NCBI RefSeq assembly: GCF_026153455.1
Contig: NZ_CP110629.1
Span: 62,001 to 126,000 of the forward strand
Direction: 5' to 3'
Source of the DNA: Marinimicrobium sp. C6131
GTDB lineage: Bacteria; Pseudomonadota; Gammaproteobacteria; Pseudomonadales; Cellvibrionaceae
Length of the DNA stretch: 64,000 nucleotides
The notes under the pieces: model-generated
The model's input: the letters and a program-made list of their open reading frames with translations, nothing else
Databases searched by the model: none
Told to the model about the DNA's origin: nothing
Shown here: in pieces, positions 51,470 through 59,299 of the stretch
Position numbering within the stretch: the first letter of the stretch is position 1
How the letters are laid out: each line of letters begins with the position of its first letter
Translations under genes and position numbers: made by a program

Positions 51470-52885
51470 TTACGACCGCGGCATACTCCAACCGCCCCCC
51501 ATCGCTTTGAACAACGTCGCCGTCGCCGCCAACCGGTCACTCATTGCCTGACTCAACGCCAACTCCGCGTCGAGCAAACCGCGCTGTGCGTCCAGTAACT
51601 CATAAAAGCCGATACTCCCGGCGTCGTATTGCAACTCCGCCAGTTCGAGTGTTTCCTCAATCGCTTCGGCCTGGCGACGCACCGCCTCTACACGACGGTC
51701 GGAGGTTTGATAAATGACCAGGGCATCCCGGGCGTCACGAAAGCCATTGGTAATCGCCAATTGGTATTGCGCTTCGGCCTGGGCAAGTTGCGCCTCGGCG
51801 CTTTCGATCCGCGAACGGGTGCGACCAAAATCAAACAGCGGGCCGGCCAGGTTGGCACCCACGCTCCACATTTCCGCGGGCGCGGTGAACAGGTTGTCGC
51901 TATCGAGCGCCACGCTGCCGCCCAGCGCCTGGAGGTTCAGGCTTGGGAAGCGCTGTGCCTTGGCGACCCCCACGCGGGCATTGGCCGCCACCAGAGCCTC
52001 TTCCGCCGCGCGAATATCCGGGCGACGTTGCAGCAACTCTGAGGGCAGAACCGCCGGTACGCTGTCGGGCAACTCGATCTCGGTCAGCTTGGCGTCACCG
52101 AAATCCAGTTCACTCAACAACTCCCTGGGACTGTAGCCCACCAGCATGGCCAGGGCGCTGCGTAACTCGTGTACGCGCTGCTCCTGTTGTGGCAGGCGGG
52201 CGCGGGTACGTTCCAGCGAGGCGCGCGCCTGGCGAATGCTCAGTGGGTTGCTCGCGCCACTTTCGTAGCGCACTTCTTCCAAGGCCAGCGTTTCCTCGCG
52301 TGTTCCCAGAGTTTCCCGGGTGATCGCCAGTTGCTGCTCGGCGGCGCGCAGGTTGAAGTAGGTGGTGACCACGTCGGTGATCAGGTTCAGGCGTACCGCT
52401 TCGGTGCCAAACACCGATTGCGCCAGCAGTGCGCTGGCCGCTTCGCGTTCGCGCGCCAGACGGCCCCAGAGATCCAGCTCATAACTTAGCACACCGTTTA
52501 CCGAGAATTGGTTGCGGATTTGGCCGCCGCCCAATTCGGGCGGCATGACGGCTGCTGAGCCTTGCTCCCGAGTGGCGTCTGCCTGGGCGTTGAGTGACGG
52601 CCAGCGATTGGCTTTGCTGAAACCAAGTTCCGCGCGGGCCTGTTCGATCCGTTGGAGCTGCACTTGCAGCTCCAGGTTATCGTCCAAAGCGCGCTCGACC
52701 AGCGCATTCAGCGTGGCGTCGTCGAAGCGGGTCCACCACTGTTGCCAGTCGCCGGTGTCTTGCCCGAGCAGTTCGTGCTCGGGCCACTGATCGGGCAGGT
52801 CCGGTGTCTGAGCCTGATAATCCGGGCCCAGGGCGCAGCCGCTGAGCAGAGCGATGGCGGCGGCCAATGAGGTGAATTTACGCAT
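51470..52885 (-). CDS. Outer-membrane efflux lipoprotein (OprM/NodT family)
   Basis: TolC-like exit duct of the tripartite pump. 471 residues from ATG 52885, which overlaps the RND gene end by eight bases. The lipobox LLSGC leads to a mature N-terminus Cys-ALGPDY, the typical NodT start (GPDYQ). Two repeats of outer-membrane efflux domain follow, with long alpha-helical coiled-coil stretches (ERALDDNLELQVQLQRIEQARAELG, ESAEAQLAQAEAQYQLAI; RRPDIRAAEEALVAANARVGVAKA is the family signature, given in part). Third structural gene of the operon. Confidence 0.95.
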   Translation of the reverse strand: MRKFTSLAAAIALLSGCALGPDYQAQTPDLPDQWPEHELLGQDTGDWQQWWTRFDDATLNALVERALDDNLELQVQLQRIEQARAELGFSKANRWPSLNAQADATREQGSAAVMPPELGGGQIRNQFSVNGVLSYELDLWGRLAREREAASALLAQSVFGTEAVRLNLITDVVTTYFNLRAAEQQLAITRETLGTREETLALEEVRYESGASNPLSIRQARASLERTRARLPQQEQRVHELRSALAMLVGYSPRELLSELDFGDAKLTEIELPDSVPAVLPSELLQRRPDIRAAEEALVAANARVGVAKAQRFPSLNLQALGGSVALDSDNLFTAPAEMWSVGANLAGPLFDFGRTRSRIESAEAQLAQAEAQYQLAITNGFRDARDALVIYQTSDRRVEAVRRQAEAIEETLELAELQYDAGSIGFYELLDAQRGLLDAELALSQAMSDRLAATATLFKAMGGGWSMPRS

Positions 52886-55800
52886 TGTGCTCACCTCCGT
52901 TACGTTGTTTGCGGTTTTCATTCCAGGTCACCAGATCTTCCAATACTTTGTACGTCAGCGGTACGAACAGCAGTGCCAGAGAGCTGGCCAGTACCATCCC
53001 GCCGACCACGACGGTACCGATCTCCTGGCGACTCGCGGCACCGGCACCGGTGGCGAAGACCAGGGGCAGCGAACCGATGATAAAGGTCGCGGCGGTCATG
53101 ATGATGGCGCGGAAACGCTGCCGGGCGGCGGTCATGGCCGCTTCGGTGGAGCTCATGCCTTCACGGCGGTTCTGCGCGGCGAACTCGACAATCAGAATGG
53201 CGTTCTTCGCCGCCAGACCGATCAGCACCAGCAGGCCCACCTGGAAGTAAATGTCATTCGGGTAGCCGCGCAGCAGCGATGACAGTGCCGCCCCAAGAAC
53301 CCCAAAGGGAATGGCGGTGGCCACGGCAATCGGCAGCGTCAGACGCTCGTACTGTGCGGCGAGAATCAGAAACACCATCAGCAGCGCCATACCGAAGGCG
53401 GCGGTACCGGAACCGGCGGCGGCATCCAACTGGTAGGCCTCGCCGGTCCAGCCGATCTGAATGTTGGCGGTCTGACCGATGTCGTTCACCACCGCTTCCA
53501 GAGCGGTCTTGGCCTGGCCGGTGGTAAAGCCCGGCGCCGGGTCGGCCATCAGTTTGGCCGCCGGATAGATGTTGAATCGGTTGATGATGTCCGCCCCGGC
53601 GGTGCGCTCCAGTGTGACCAGTGAGCTCAGCGGAATCCGCTCGCCACTGTTAGAGCGCACGTAAATATGACGCAGGTCGTCGGCCTGGTTGCGGTACTCG
53701 CCCTCGGCCTGCATGTTCACTCGCCACAGGCGACCCTGGTAGGAGAAGTCGTTGATGTAGGAGGAGCCCATGGTCGCCTGCAGGGTGCTGAACACTTCGT
53801 TTACCGGCACGCCCATGGCCCGGGCTTTTTCCCGGTCCACTTCGGCGTGGAAGCGCGGAATGCTGGTATCGAGTGTGCTGCGGGCGTTGGTCAGCTCCGG
53901 GCGTTCGTTCGCGGCGGCGATCACCTGCTGGGCCAGCTCGTTGATACGCTTGGGGTCAGAGCTGTCGCGCACCTGCAGGTAGCCCTCGACACCACCGGTG
54001 AGCGACAGCCCCTGGATCGGCGGTGGGGTAAAGGCAATCACATTGGCCTCCTGAATGCCCATGCCCATGCCGATCACCTTGCCGGCGATATCGGAAGCGG
54101 CCTGGCCTTCCCCTTCCCGTTCGTCCCAGGGGGCCAGGTTGATAAAGCCCGCCATGGCATTGCTGCGCAGGGAACCCGCGACAATATCGAAGCCGGCAAA
54201 GGCGGTGAAATCCTGTACTTCATCCAGGGAGAGCACCTGTTGCACCAAACGGTCGCGTGCTTCTTCTGAGCGTCCCAGCGCGGAGGCCGGAGGCAGGTGA
54301 GCCACTGCGAGCGCCACGCCCTGATCTTCCTGGGGTACCAGGCCGGAAGGCATGCGGCTGAAGGAGAACACAGTGACGACGCAGAAGAAGGCCAACAGAC
54401 CCAGGCCAATGACCCAGTGCTTGAGCAGCTTGCCCACCAGATTGACGAAACCGTTGGTCAGGCGCTCAAAGGCGTTGTTGAACAGCTGGAAAGGTTTGCT
54501 GACATCGTGGGCTTCTTTATCCAGCAGCAGGGCACACATGGCCGGCGTCAGGGTCAGTGCCACTACGCCGGACACCACCACCGAGACCGCAATGGTCACC
54601 GCAAACTGTCGATACAGCTCACCACTGAGGCCGCCCAGGAAAGCCACCGGCGCGAACACCGCCACCAGTACCAGCGTGGAGGAGATTACCGCTCCGGAAA
54701 CCTGCTTCATGGTTTCGATGGAGGCATCGCGGGCTTTCATGCCCTGCTCGACAATCAAGCGTTCGACGTTTTCCATCACGATAATGGCGTTGTCCACCAC
54801 GATCCCGATGGCCAGCACCAACCCGAACAGGGTCAACATATTTACCGAGAATCCCATCGCCTGCATGCCGGCGAAGGTGCCGATCAGCGAGACCGGAATG
54901 GCCGCCACGGGAATCAGGGTGGCGCGAATGTGCTGCAGGAACAGGAAGGTCACCAGGACAACCAGCACCACCGCGATCAGCAGCGTCAGGATCACCTCGT
55001 TGACCGATACCTGGACAAACTCCGTGGTGTCGTAGGGCACCTTGTAGGCCATACCGGCCGGGAAATCTTTGGCGATTTCATCCAGTGCGTCATAGAGCCG
55101 CTCGGAAGTTTCCAGAGCATTGGCGCCGGGCTGAAGGTAAACCCCCATCGGCACCGCCGACTCACCGTTGTAGGTGGCGGAGAAGTCGTAGCGCTCGGAT
55201 CCAAGCTCCACGCGCGCCACATCTTTCAGGCGCAGGCTGGCGCCCTGGCTGTCGGTGCGCAGTGCAATCTGTTCAAACTCCTCCGGTTCTACCAACTGGC
55301 CACGGGTTGAAACACTGAAGGTAAAGGCCTGATCCTCCGGGGAGGGTTCCGCCCCGATTCGACCCGCCGCATACTGCGCGTTCTGATCCCGAATGGCAGC
55401 GCCCACTTCGGCCGTGGTCAGGTCGTATTCCGCCAGCTTGGCCGGGTCCAGCCAGATGCGCATGGAATAATCCTGCGCACCGAACAGCGATGCATCACCG
55501 ACGCCTTCCAGACGCACCAGTTCGTCCAGCACGTTGAGCAAAGCGTAGTTGCTGATATCCAGGGTGCTCTGAGTACCATCTGGCGAGTAGAGCACCGGCA
55601 CCATCAGGATGTTGGTTGAGCGAGATTCCACTCGCACACCCAAGTCTCGGACAATCTGCGGTAGTCGCGGAGTGGCCGCCTGAACCCGGTTGTTGACGTT
55701 AATGGCGGCCTGATCCGGATCCGTGCCCATGGCAAAGGAGATGGATACCTGCAGGGTACCGGCATCGGTGCTGGTGGACTCCATGTAGATCATGTCATCC

Positions 55801-56015
55801 ACACCGTTGATTTCCTGCTCCAGTGGGGCCGCGACCGATTCGGCCAAGACCTCGGCGCTGGCGCCGGGGTAGGTGGCGCTCACCACGACCTGGGGCGGTA
55901 CCACGTTCGGGTACTGCTCAACCGGGAGCACCCGCAGGGACACAATCCCCGCGATGATAATGATGATCGAAATGACCGACGCGAAAATCGGCCGGTCAAT
56001 AAAGAAGCGCAACAT
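52878..56015 (-). CDS. RND multidrug efflux transporter, AcrB/HAE1 type
   Basis: Proton-driven inner-membrane pump, 1045 residues from ATG 56015 (the TTG at 56018 directly follows the adaptor stop). Twelve helices and two large periplasmic loops: FIDRPIFASVISIIIIIAG, LPVEQYPNVVPPQVVVSATYPGA, GIVVDNAIIVMENVER in helix 4 and GLAAKNAILIVEFA in helix 10. Of the AcrB proton-relay pair Asp407/Asp408 the second is Asn here; the lysine of helix 10 is kept. Translationally linked to the adaptor gene (adjacent stop/start) and overlapping the outer-membrane gene. Confidence 0.97.
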   Translation of the reverse strand: MLRFFIDRPIFASVISIIIIIAGIVSLRVLPVEQYPNVVPPQVVVSATYPGASAEVLAESVAAPLEQEINGVDDMIYMESTSTDAGTLQVSISFAMGTDPDQAAINVNNRVQAATPRLPQIVRDLGVRVESRSTNILMVPVLYSPDGTQSTLDISNYALLNVLDELVRLEGVGDASLFGAQDYSMRIWLDPAKLAEYDLTTAEVGAAIRDQNAQYAAGRIGAEPSPEDQAFTFSVSTRGQLVEPEEFEQIALRTDSQGASLRLKDVARVELGSERYDFSATYNGESAVPMGVYLQPGANALETSERLYDALDEIAKDFPAGMAYKVPYDTTEFVQVSVNEVILTLLIAVVLVVLVTFLFLQHIRATLIPVAAIPVSLIGTFAGMQAMGFSVNMLTLFGLVLAIGIVVDNAIIVMENVERLIVEQGMKARDASIETMKQVSGAVISSTLVLVAVFAPVAFLGGLSGELYRQFAVTIAVSVVVSGVVALTLTPAMCALLLDKEAHDVSKPFQLFNNAFERLTNGFVNLVGKLLKHWVIGLGLLAFFCVVTVFSFSRMPSGLVPQEDQGVALAVAHLPPASALGRSEEARDRLVQQVLSLDEVQDFTAFAGFDIVAGSLRSNAMAGFINLAPWDEREGEGQAASDIAGKVIGMGMGIQEANVIAFTPPPIQGLSLTGGVEGYLQVRDSSDPKRINELAQQVIAAANERPELTNARSTLDTSIPRFHAEVDREKARAMGVPVNEVFSTLQATMGSSYINDFSYQGRLWRVNMQAEGEYRNQADDLRHIYVRSNSGERIPLSSLVTLERTAGADIINRFNIYPAAKLMADPAPGFTTGQAKTALEAVVNDIGQTANIQIGWTGEAYQLDAAAGSGTAAFGMALLMVFLILAAQYERLTLPIAVATAIPFGVLGAALSSLLRGYPNDIYFQVGLLVLIGLAAKNAILIVEFAAQNRREGMSSTEAAMTAARQRFRAIIMTAATFIIGSLPLVFATGAGAASRQEIGTVVVGGMVLASSLALLFVPLTYKVLEDLVTWNENRKQRNGGEHNA

Positions 56016-56018
56016 CAA

Positions 56019-57179
56019 TTAACCCTCCTGGTCGCTGGCATTTTGGTCGGCGTTGGTGACTTGCACGGCGGCGCCGTCTCTCAGCGCCACCTGACCATTG
56101 ATCACCAACTGGCTGCCGGCCTCGAGCCCTTCAAGAATGAGCTGGCGACCGTCGATCACCGGGCCGAGCTTCACGGCCTGGGCGGAGGCGGTGTTGTCTT
56201 CACCGATGGTGAACACTTGAGGGCCTTCCGGGCCCTGGCCCACGGCGGTGGGGTCCACCAGGATGGCGTTGTCGTAGTCCGCCAGAGCCAGGCGAATGCG
56301 CACAAACTGGCCGGGAATCAGCTCGCTGTCCGGGTTGGGGAAAACCGCACGCATCTGCACGCTACCGGTCATCGGGTCGATGCGACGATCGGCAAAATCC
56401 ACCTGGCCGGCGCGGGCATACTCACTGCCGTCGGGCAGCACCAGGCGGGCCTCTCGCTCGGAATCGTCGTTCCGGAGCGCTTCACGAGCGACGCGCTGGG
56501 CGGTGGCGTCTTCCTCGGGCAGGGCGAAATAAATGTGCACCGGATCGTGCTGAACGATATGGGTCAGAACGGTGCCGGCCTCTACCAGGTTGCCCTCGGT
56601 GAGCGCCTCCATACTGGTCAGCCCTGACACCGGCGCTTCTACCCGCGAGTAGCGCAACTGGCGACGGGCATTGCTCAGGGCGGACTCGGCCGCCTCCAGG
56701 CGGGCATCGGCGGCGCGGCTGTCGGCGCGGGCCTGATCGCGCTCGCGCTCACTGACCGCATTGCGCTCGAACAGACCTTTCACCCGCTCCCATTCGCGCT
56801 CGGCACGCAGTTGCTGAGCCTCGGCACTGGCCAGCTCGGCTTCGGCGGCTTTTACCGCGTCCTGGTAGGTGTCGGGCTCGATCTGAAACAGCGTCTGCCC
56901 GGCTTCCACCGCCGTGCCTTCTTCATAATTGCGCGACTCCAGAATACCGGACACCCGGGCGCGCACACTCACTTCGGTGGCGCCGCGTACCCGGCCCGGG
57001 TACTCCACCTGATGTTGCGCGGCTTGCGCCTGCACTTCGGTGGTGGTCACCGGTGACGGTGGCCGCTCTTGCTGGCCGCCCTGTTCGGAGCTACAGGCAC
57101 TGACCAGCAGGGCAAGCGCGGACAGGGCCAGGCCCCGGCGCAGTAATCCGGCGGATGGACGGGAAGTGGGGTACATCAT
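56019..57179 (-). CDS. RND efflux periplasmic adaptor (membrane fusion protein)
   Basis: Links the RND pump to the outer-membrane channel. 386 residues: lipoprotein signal with lipobox ALLVSAC, beta-barrel/lipoyl halves (VEYPGRVRGATEVSVRARVSG, GQTLFQIEPDTYQDAV), a helical hairpin (about 95-170, Ala/Glu/Arg heptads) and LTEGNLVEAGTVLTHIVQHDPVHIYF. Starts at ATG 57179 or 57176. First structural gene after the TetR regulator, 69 bp downstream. Confidence 0.95.
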   Translation of the reverse strand: MMYPTSRPSAGLLRRGLALSALALLVSACSSEQGGQQERPPSPVTTTEVQAQAAQHQVEYPGRVRGATEVSVRARVSGILESRNYEEGTAVEAGQTLFQIEPDTYQDAVKAAEAELASAEAQQLRAEREWERVKGLFERNAVSERERDQARADSRAADARLEAAESALSNARRQLRYSRVEAPVSGLTSMEALTEGNLVEAGTVLTHIVQHDPVHIYFALPEEDATAQRVAREALRNDDSEREARLVLPDGSEYARAGQVDFADRRIDPMTGSVQMRAVFPNPDSELIPGQFVRIRLALADYDNAILVDPTAVGQGPEGPQVFTIGEDNTASAQAVKLGPVIDGRQLILEGLEAGSQLVINGQVALRDGAAVQVTNADQNASDQEG

Positions 57180-57248
57180 GGTAATAAGCTCCGTTTGATA
57201 ACAGCGTTAAAAACAAAAAGGTAAAGAGAGTGGCGCCAGTAACGGCGG

Positions 57249-57863
57249 TCAGTGCTTGAGAATGCCGTGCAGGTAGATATCGAAAATCCGGTCAAAGCGC
57301 TCACTGAGCGGTCGACGGGGCAGGGGCGTGTGGCTGAGCACCACCGCTCCGTGCATCATGTCCCCGCACACCTCCATCCACTCCTGGGCGTCGATATCGC
57401 GCACCGGGTGGCGCTCGGCGATGCGCCCGAACATGGCGACCCAGTCCTCGCGCCCGGCGAGCATGTAGGAGAAGTACAGGGAGTTCTGGCATTCGCTGCG
57501 AAATTCCGCCCGCTCCTGAATGAACAGCTCAATCAGGTCCGGATTTTTCTCGAAGTACAGCAGGTAGGCGCGCATGCCTTCGCGCAGCTGCTCCAGCGGG
57601 TCCTCGGGTTGCTCGCGAGCATGCTCAATGGAGGCCTTGAGAGTCTCCAGATTAAAGCGCAGGGCCTCGGTAAACAGCGCCTCCTTGGTGGGGAAGTAAC
57701 GGTAGACCGTACCTTTCCCGACCCCGGCGGCATCCGCCACGGCCTGCATATCCGCCACCTGATAGCCCCGCTCGGCAAAAATATGGGTGGCCACGGTCAG
57801 AATTTCTTCGCGCCGCTGCTCGGCGGATTTGTGCACGCGTTTGGGCTTTTCCGGTTCGGTCAT
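57249..57863 (-). CDS. TetR-family repressor of the efflux operon
   Basis: 204 residues. An N-terminal helix-turn-helix (RREEILTVATHIFAERGYQVADMQAVADAAGVGKGTVYRYFPTKEALF, shown in part: ADAAGVGKGTVYRYFPTKE) is followed by a helical ligand-binding domain with DLIELFIQERAEFR. A perfect palindrome (57882-57899) lies 18 bases upstream of its ATG, so autoregulation and control of the downstream adaptor/RND/OMF genes are expected. Inducer unknown. Confidence 0.95.
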   Translation of the reverse strand: MTEPEKPKRVHKSAEQRREEILTVATHIFAERGYQVADMQAVADAAGVGKGTVYRYFPTKEALFTEALRFNLETLKASIEHAREQPEDPLEQLREGMRAYLLYFEKNPDLIELFIQERAEFRSECQNSLYFSYMLAGREDWVAMFGRIAERHPVRDIDAQEWMEVCGDMMHGAVVLSHTPLPRRPLSERFDRIFDIYLHGILKH

Positions 57864-57881
57864 GGGTCTCTCGATAATAAG

Positions 57882-57899
57882 ACGGACTGGTCAGTCCGT
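57882..57899. promoter_or_regulatory. TetR-type operator
   Basis: ACGGACTG-GT-CAGTCCGT, a perfect 8-2-8 palindrome directly before the tetR-like start codon, of the GGACTGGTCAGTCC kind often seen before TetR/RND operons. Confidence 0.8.
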
Positions 57900-57962
57900 T
57901 AATGATACGAGCCAGGACGACTTTGGATCAATCAAAGGAGTGTCAATAAACGTTAAGTCTGG

Positions 57963-57983
57963 GGGAGTGGTGGGCCCTGCTGG
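57963..57983 (-). repeat. Partial copy of the tRNA-Ile 3' end
   Basis: Twenty-one bases identical to 58086-58106, which comprise the last 16 bases of the tRNA-Ile gene (including CCA) plus five flanking bases. The 102-base spacer holds hairpins (GCGAAGCA/GCTTCGC near 57999-58015, and CGCAAGG-CTATA-CCTTGCG at 58032-58050) and GGATTAGTCCGCAGAG at 58054-58069, similar to the spacer beside tRNA-Leu. Confidence 0.8.
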
Positions 57984-58090
57984 GTGTAGCCAAGCGTTTG
58001 CGAAGCATTGCTTCGCGCGCCGGCGGAACGACGCAAGGCTATACCTTGCGGCAGGATTAGTCCGCAGAGGTTCAGCACGACCGAAGGGAG

Positions 58091-58167
58091 TGGTGGGCCC
58101 TGCTGGACTTGAACCAGCGACCAATCGATTATGAGTCGACTGCTCTGACCAACTGAGCTAAGGGCCC
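58091..58167 (-). tRNA. tRNA-Ile2 (CAU anticodon, lysidine type)
   Basis: 77 bases on the minus strand, CCA encoded. The acceptor GGGCCCT pairs with AGGGCCC; the anticodon loop CTCATAA carries CAT. The body (CTTAGCTCAGT, CGACTCATAATCG, TTGGTCGCTGGTTCAAGTCCAGC) matches E. coli ileX (tRNA-Ile2) rather than elongator or initiator tRNA-Met, so the anticodon C should be changed to lysidine by TilS to read AUA. Confidence 0.92.
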
Positions 58168-58362
58168 TTATGGGGAGCCGGGCATTATAAAGACAAGGGA
58201 CGAGCCTGACCAGCCCATAGCGGGTCGTTCGATCTACTTGTAGAGCCGGGGCGGATACTGTGCTACAAATAAAGAAGGTAAGTGAACTGGCGGCGGTATC
58301 CTCCAGTCCAAGAACGGACCACGCAGGCCCTGCTTGCGGGTATTAACCAGAAAGGTGGGAAT

Positions 58363-59241
58363 ATGGCGAACGAAGAGCATTCAACCCCGGAGTCACAACC
58401 GGCCAACCGAAGGCCCACCGCGACGATTGCCCTGGTCGTTATTGTCGTGGTGGTGATTGTGGCACTGAGCCTATACCTGTTTGGTCGGGACGATGAGCCG
58501 GAGCCGGCGCCGGAGCCCACACCGCCGGTACAGCAACCCGAGCCGGAACCTGAGCCTGAGCCCGAACCCGCGCCAGAGCCCGAGCCGGAACCGGAACCCG
58601 AGCCAGAACCCCAGCCCGAACCACTGCCGGAGCTGGACCAGAGCGATGAGCCAGCGCTCAATGAGCTGGAGGAGGCAACCGGCAATGACGATGTCGAGCG
58701 CCTGCTGGTCAACGAAGAGCTGATTCGTAAGGTGGTGCGCGCGGCGGCCGCCGCCCGTGATGGTAAAGTGGTCCATGAATATCGGCCGGTCGTGTCGCCG
58801 CCGCCACCACTGGCCGTGGCGAAGGTCGGCGAAGCCCGAACCGATGCTGAGCAGGAGTATCGGCTACTGGATGAGAACTTCCGGCGCTATGATCCCTACG
58901 TCGCCCTGTTGACCGAGAGCGATCCCGAGCAGTTGGCGGGTTGGTACCAGCGCTACCGTCCCCTGCTGGAGGAGGCTTTTGATGAACATGGCGTCAACAA
59001 TGGGTCCTTCCACGAGGTGGTGCTCGATACCATCGATGAGCTGCTTGAGGCGCCGGAACCACCCAGTGACATTCGCCTGCACCGACCCAAAGTGTTTTAC
59101 GAGTACCGGGATCCAGAACTGGAAGCCTTATCGGACTTGCAGAAGCTGATGATTCGCATGGGGCCCGAGCACCACCGTGCCGTCAAACAGGCCCTGAGGG
59201 CGCTGCGCGACGAGCTGGAGGCGCTGCCGGAGGCTGAATGA
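58363..59241 (+). CDS. DUF3014 membrane-anchored protein
   Basis: 292 residues from ATG 58363 (AAAGGTGGG upstream; the frame extends back to 58282). A short cytoplasmic N-terminus, one helix (ATIALVVIVVVVIVALSLYLF), then a roughly 40-residue Pro-Glu repeat (PEPEPEP type) acting as a stiff periplasmic spacer, and the DUF3014 domain (VNEELIRKVVRAAAAARDGK, RYDPYVALLTESDPEQLAGWYQRYRPLLEEAF, LQKLMIRMGPEHHRAVKQ). Function unknown; the layout recalls TonB-like periplasm-spanning proteins but there is no TonB C-terminal domain. Ends at a strong terminator. Confidence 0.85.
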   Translation: MANEEHSTPESQPANRRPTATIALVVIVVVVIVALSLYLFGRDDEPEPAPEPTPPVQQPEPEPEPEPEPAPEPEPEPEPEPEPQPEPLPELDQSDEPALNELEEATGNDDVERLLVNEELIRKVVRAAAAARDGKVVHEYRPVVSPPPPLAVAKVGEARTDAEQEYRLLDENFRRYDPYVALLTESDPEQLAGWYQRYRPLLEEAFDEHGVNNGSFHEVVLDTIDELLEAPEPPSDIRLHRPKVFYEYRDPELEALSDLQKLMIRMGPEHHRAVKQALRALRDELEALPEAE

Positions 59242-59268
59242 CCGGCGTATGGTTGCCGGGAGAAATGG

Positions 59269-59299
59269 CCGGGCCGATGACACATCGGCCCGGTTTTTT
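59269..59299 (+). terminator. Rho-independent terminator after DUF3014, intron 2 insertion site
   Basis: CCGGGCCGATG-ACA-CATCGGCCCGG plus six Ts: an 11-bp perfect stem. The second group II intron appears to begin at the next base. Confidence 0.93.

Noticed and set aside
58091..58167. tRNA-Met
   Set aside because: The CAT anticodon fits, but stems and T-arm match tRNA-Ile2 (ileX) and not elongator or initiator tRNA-Met.
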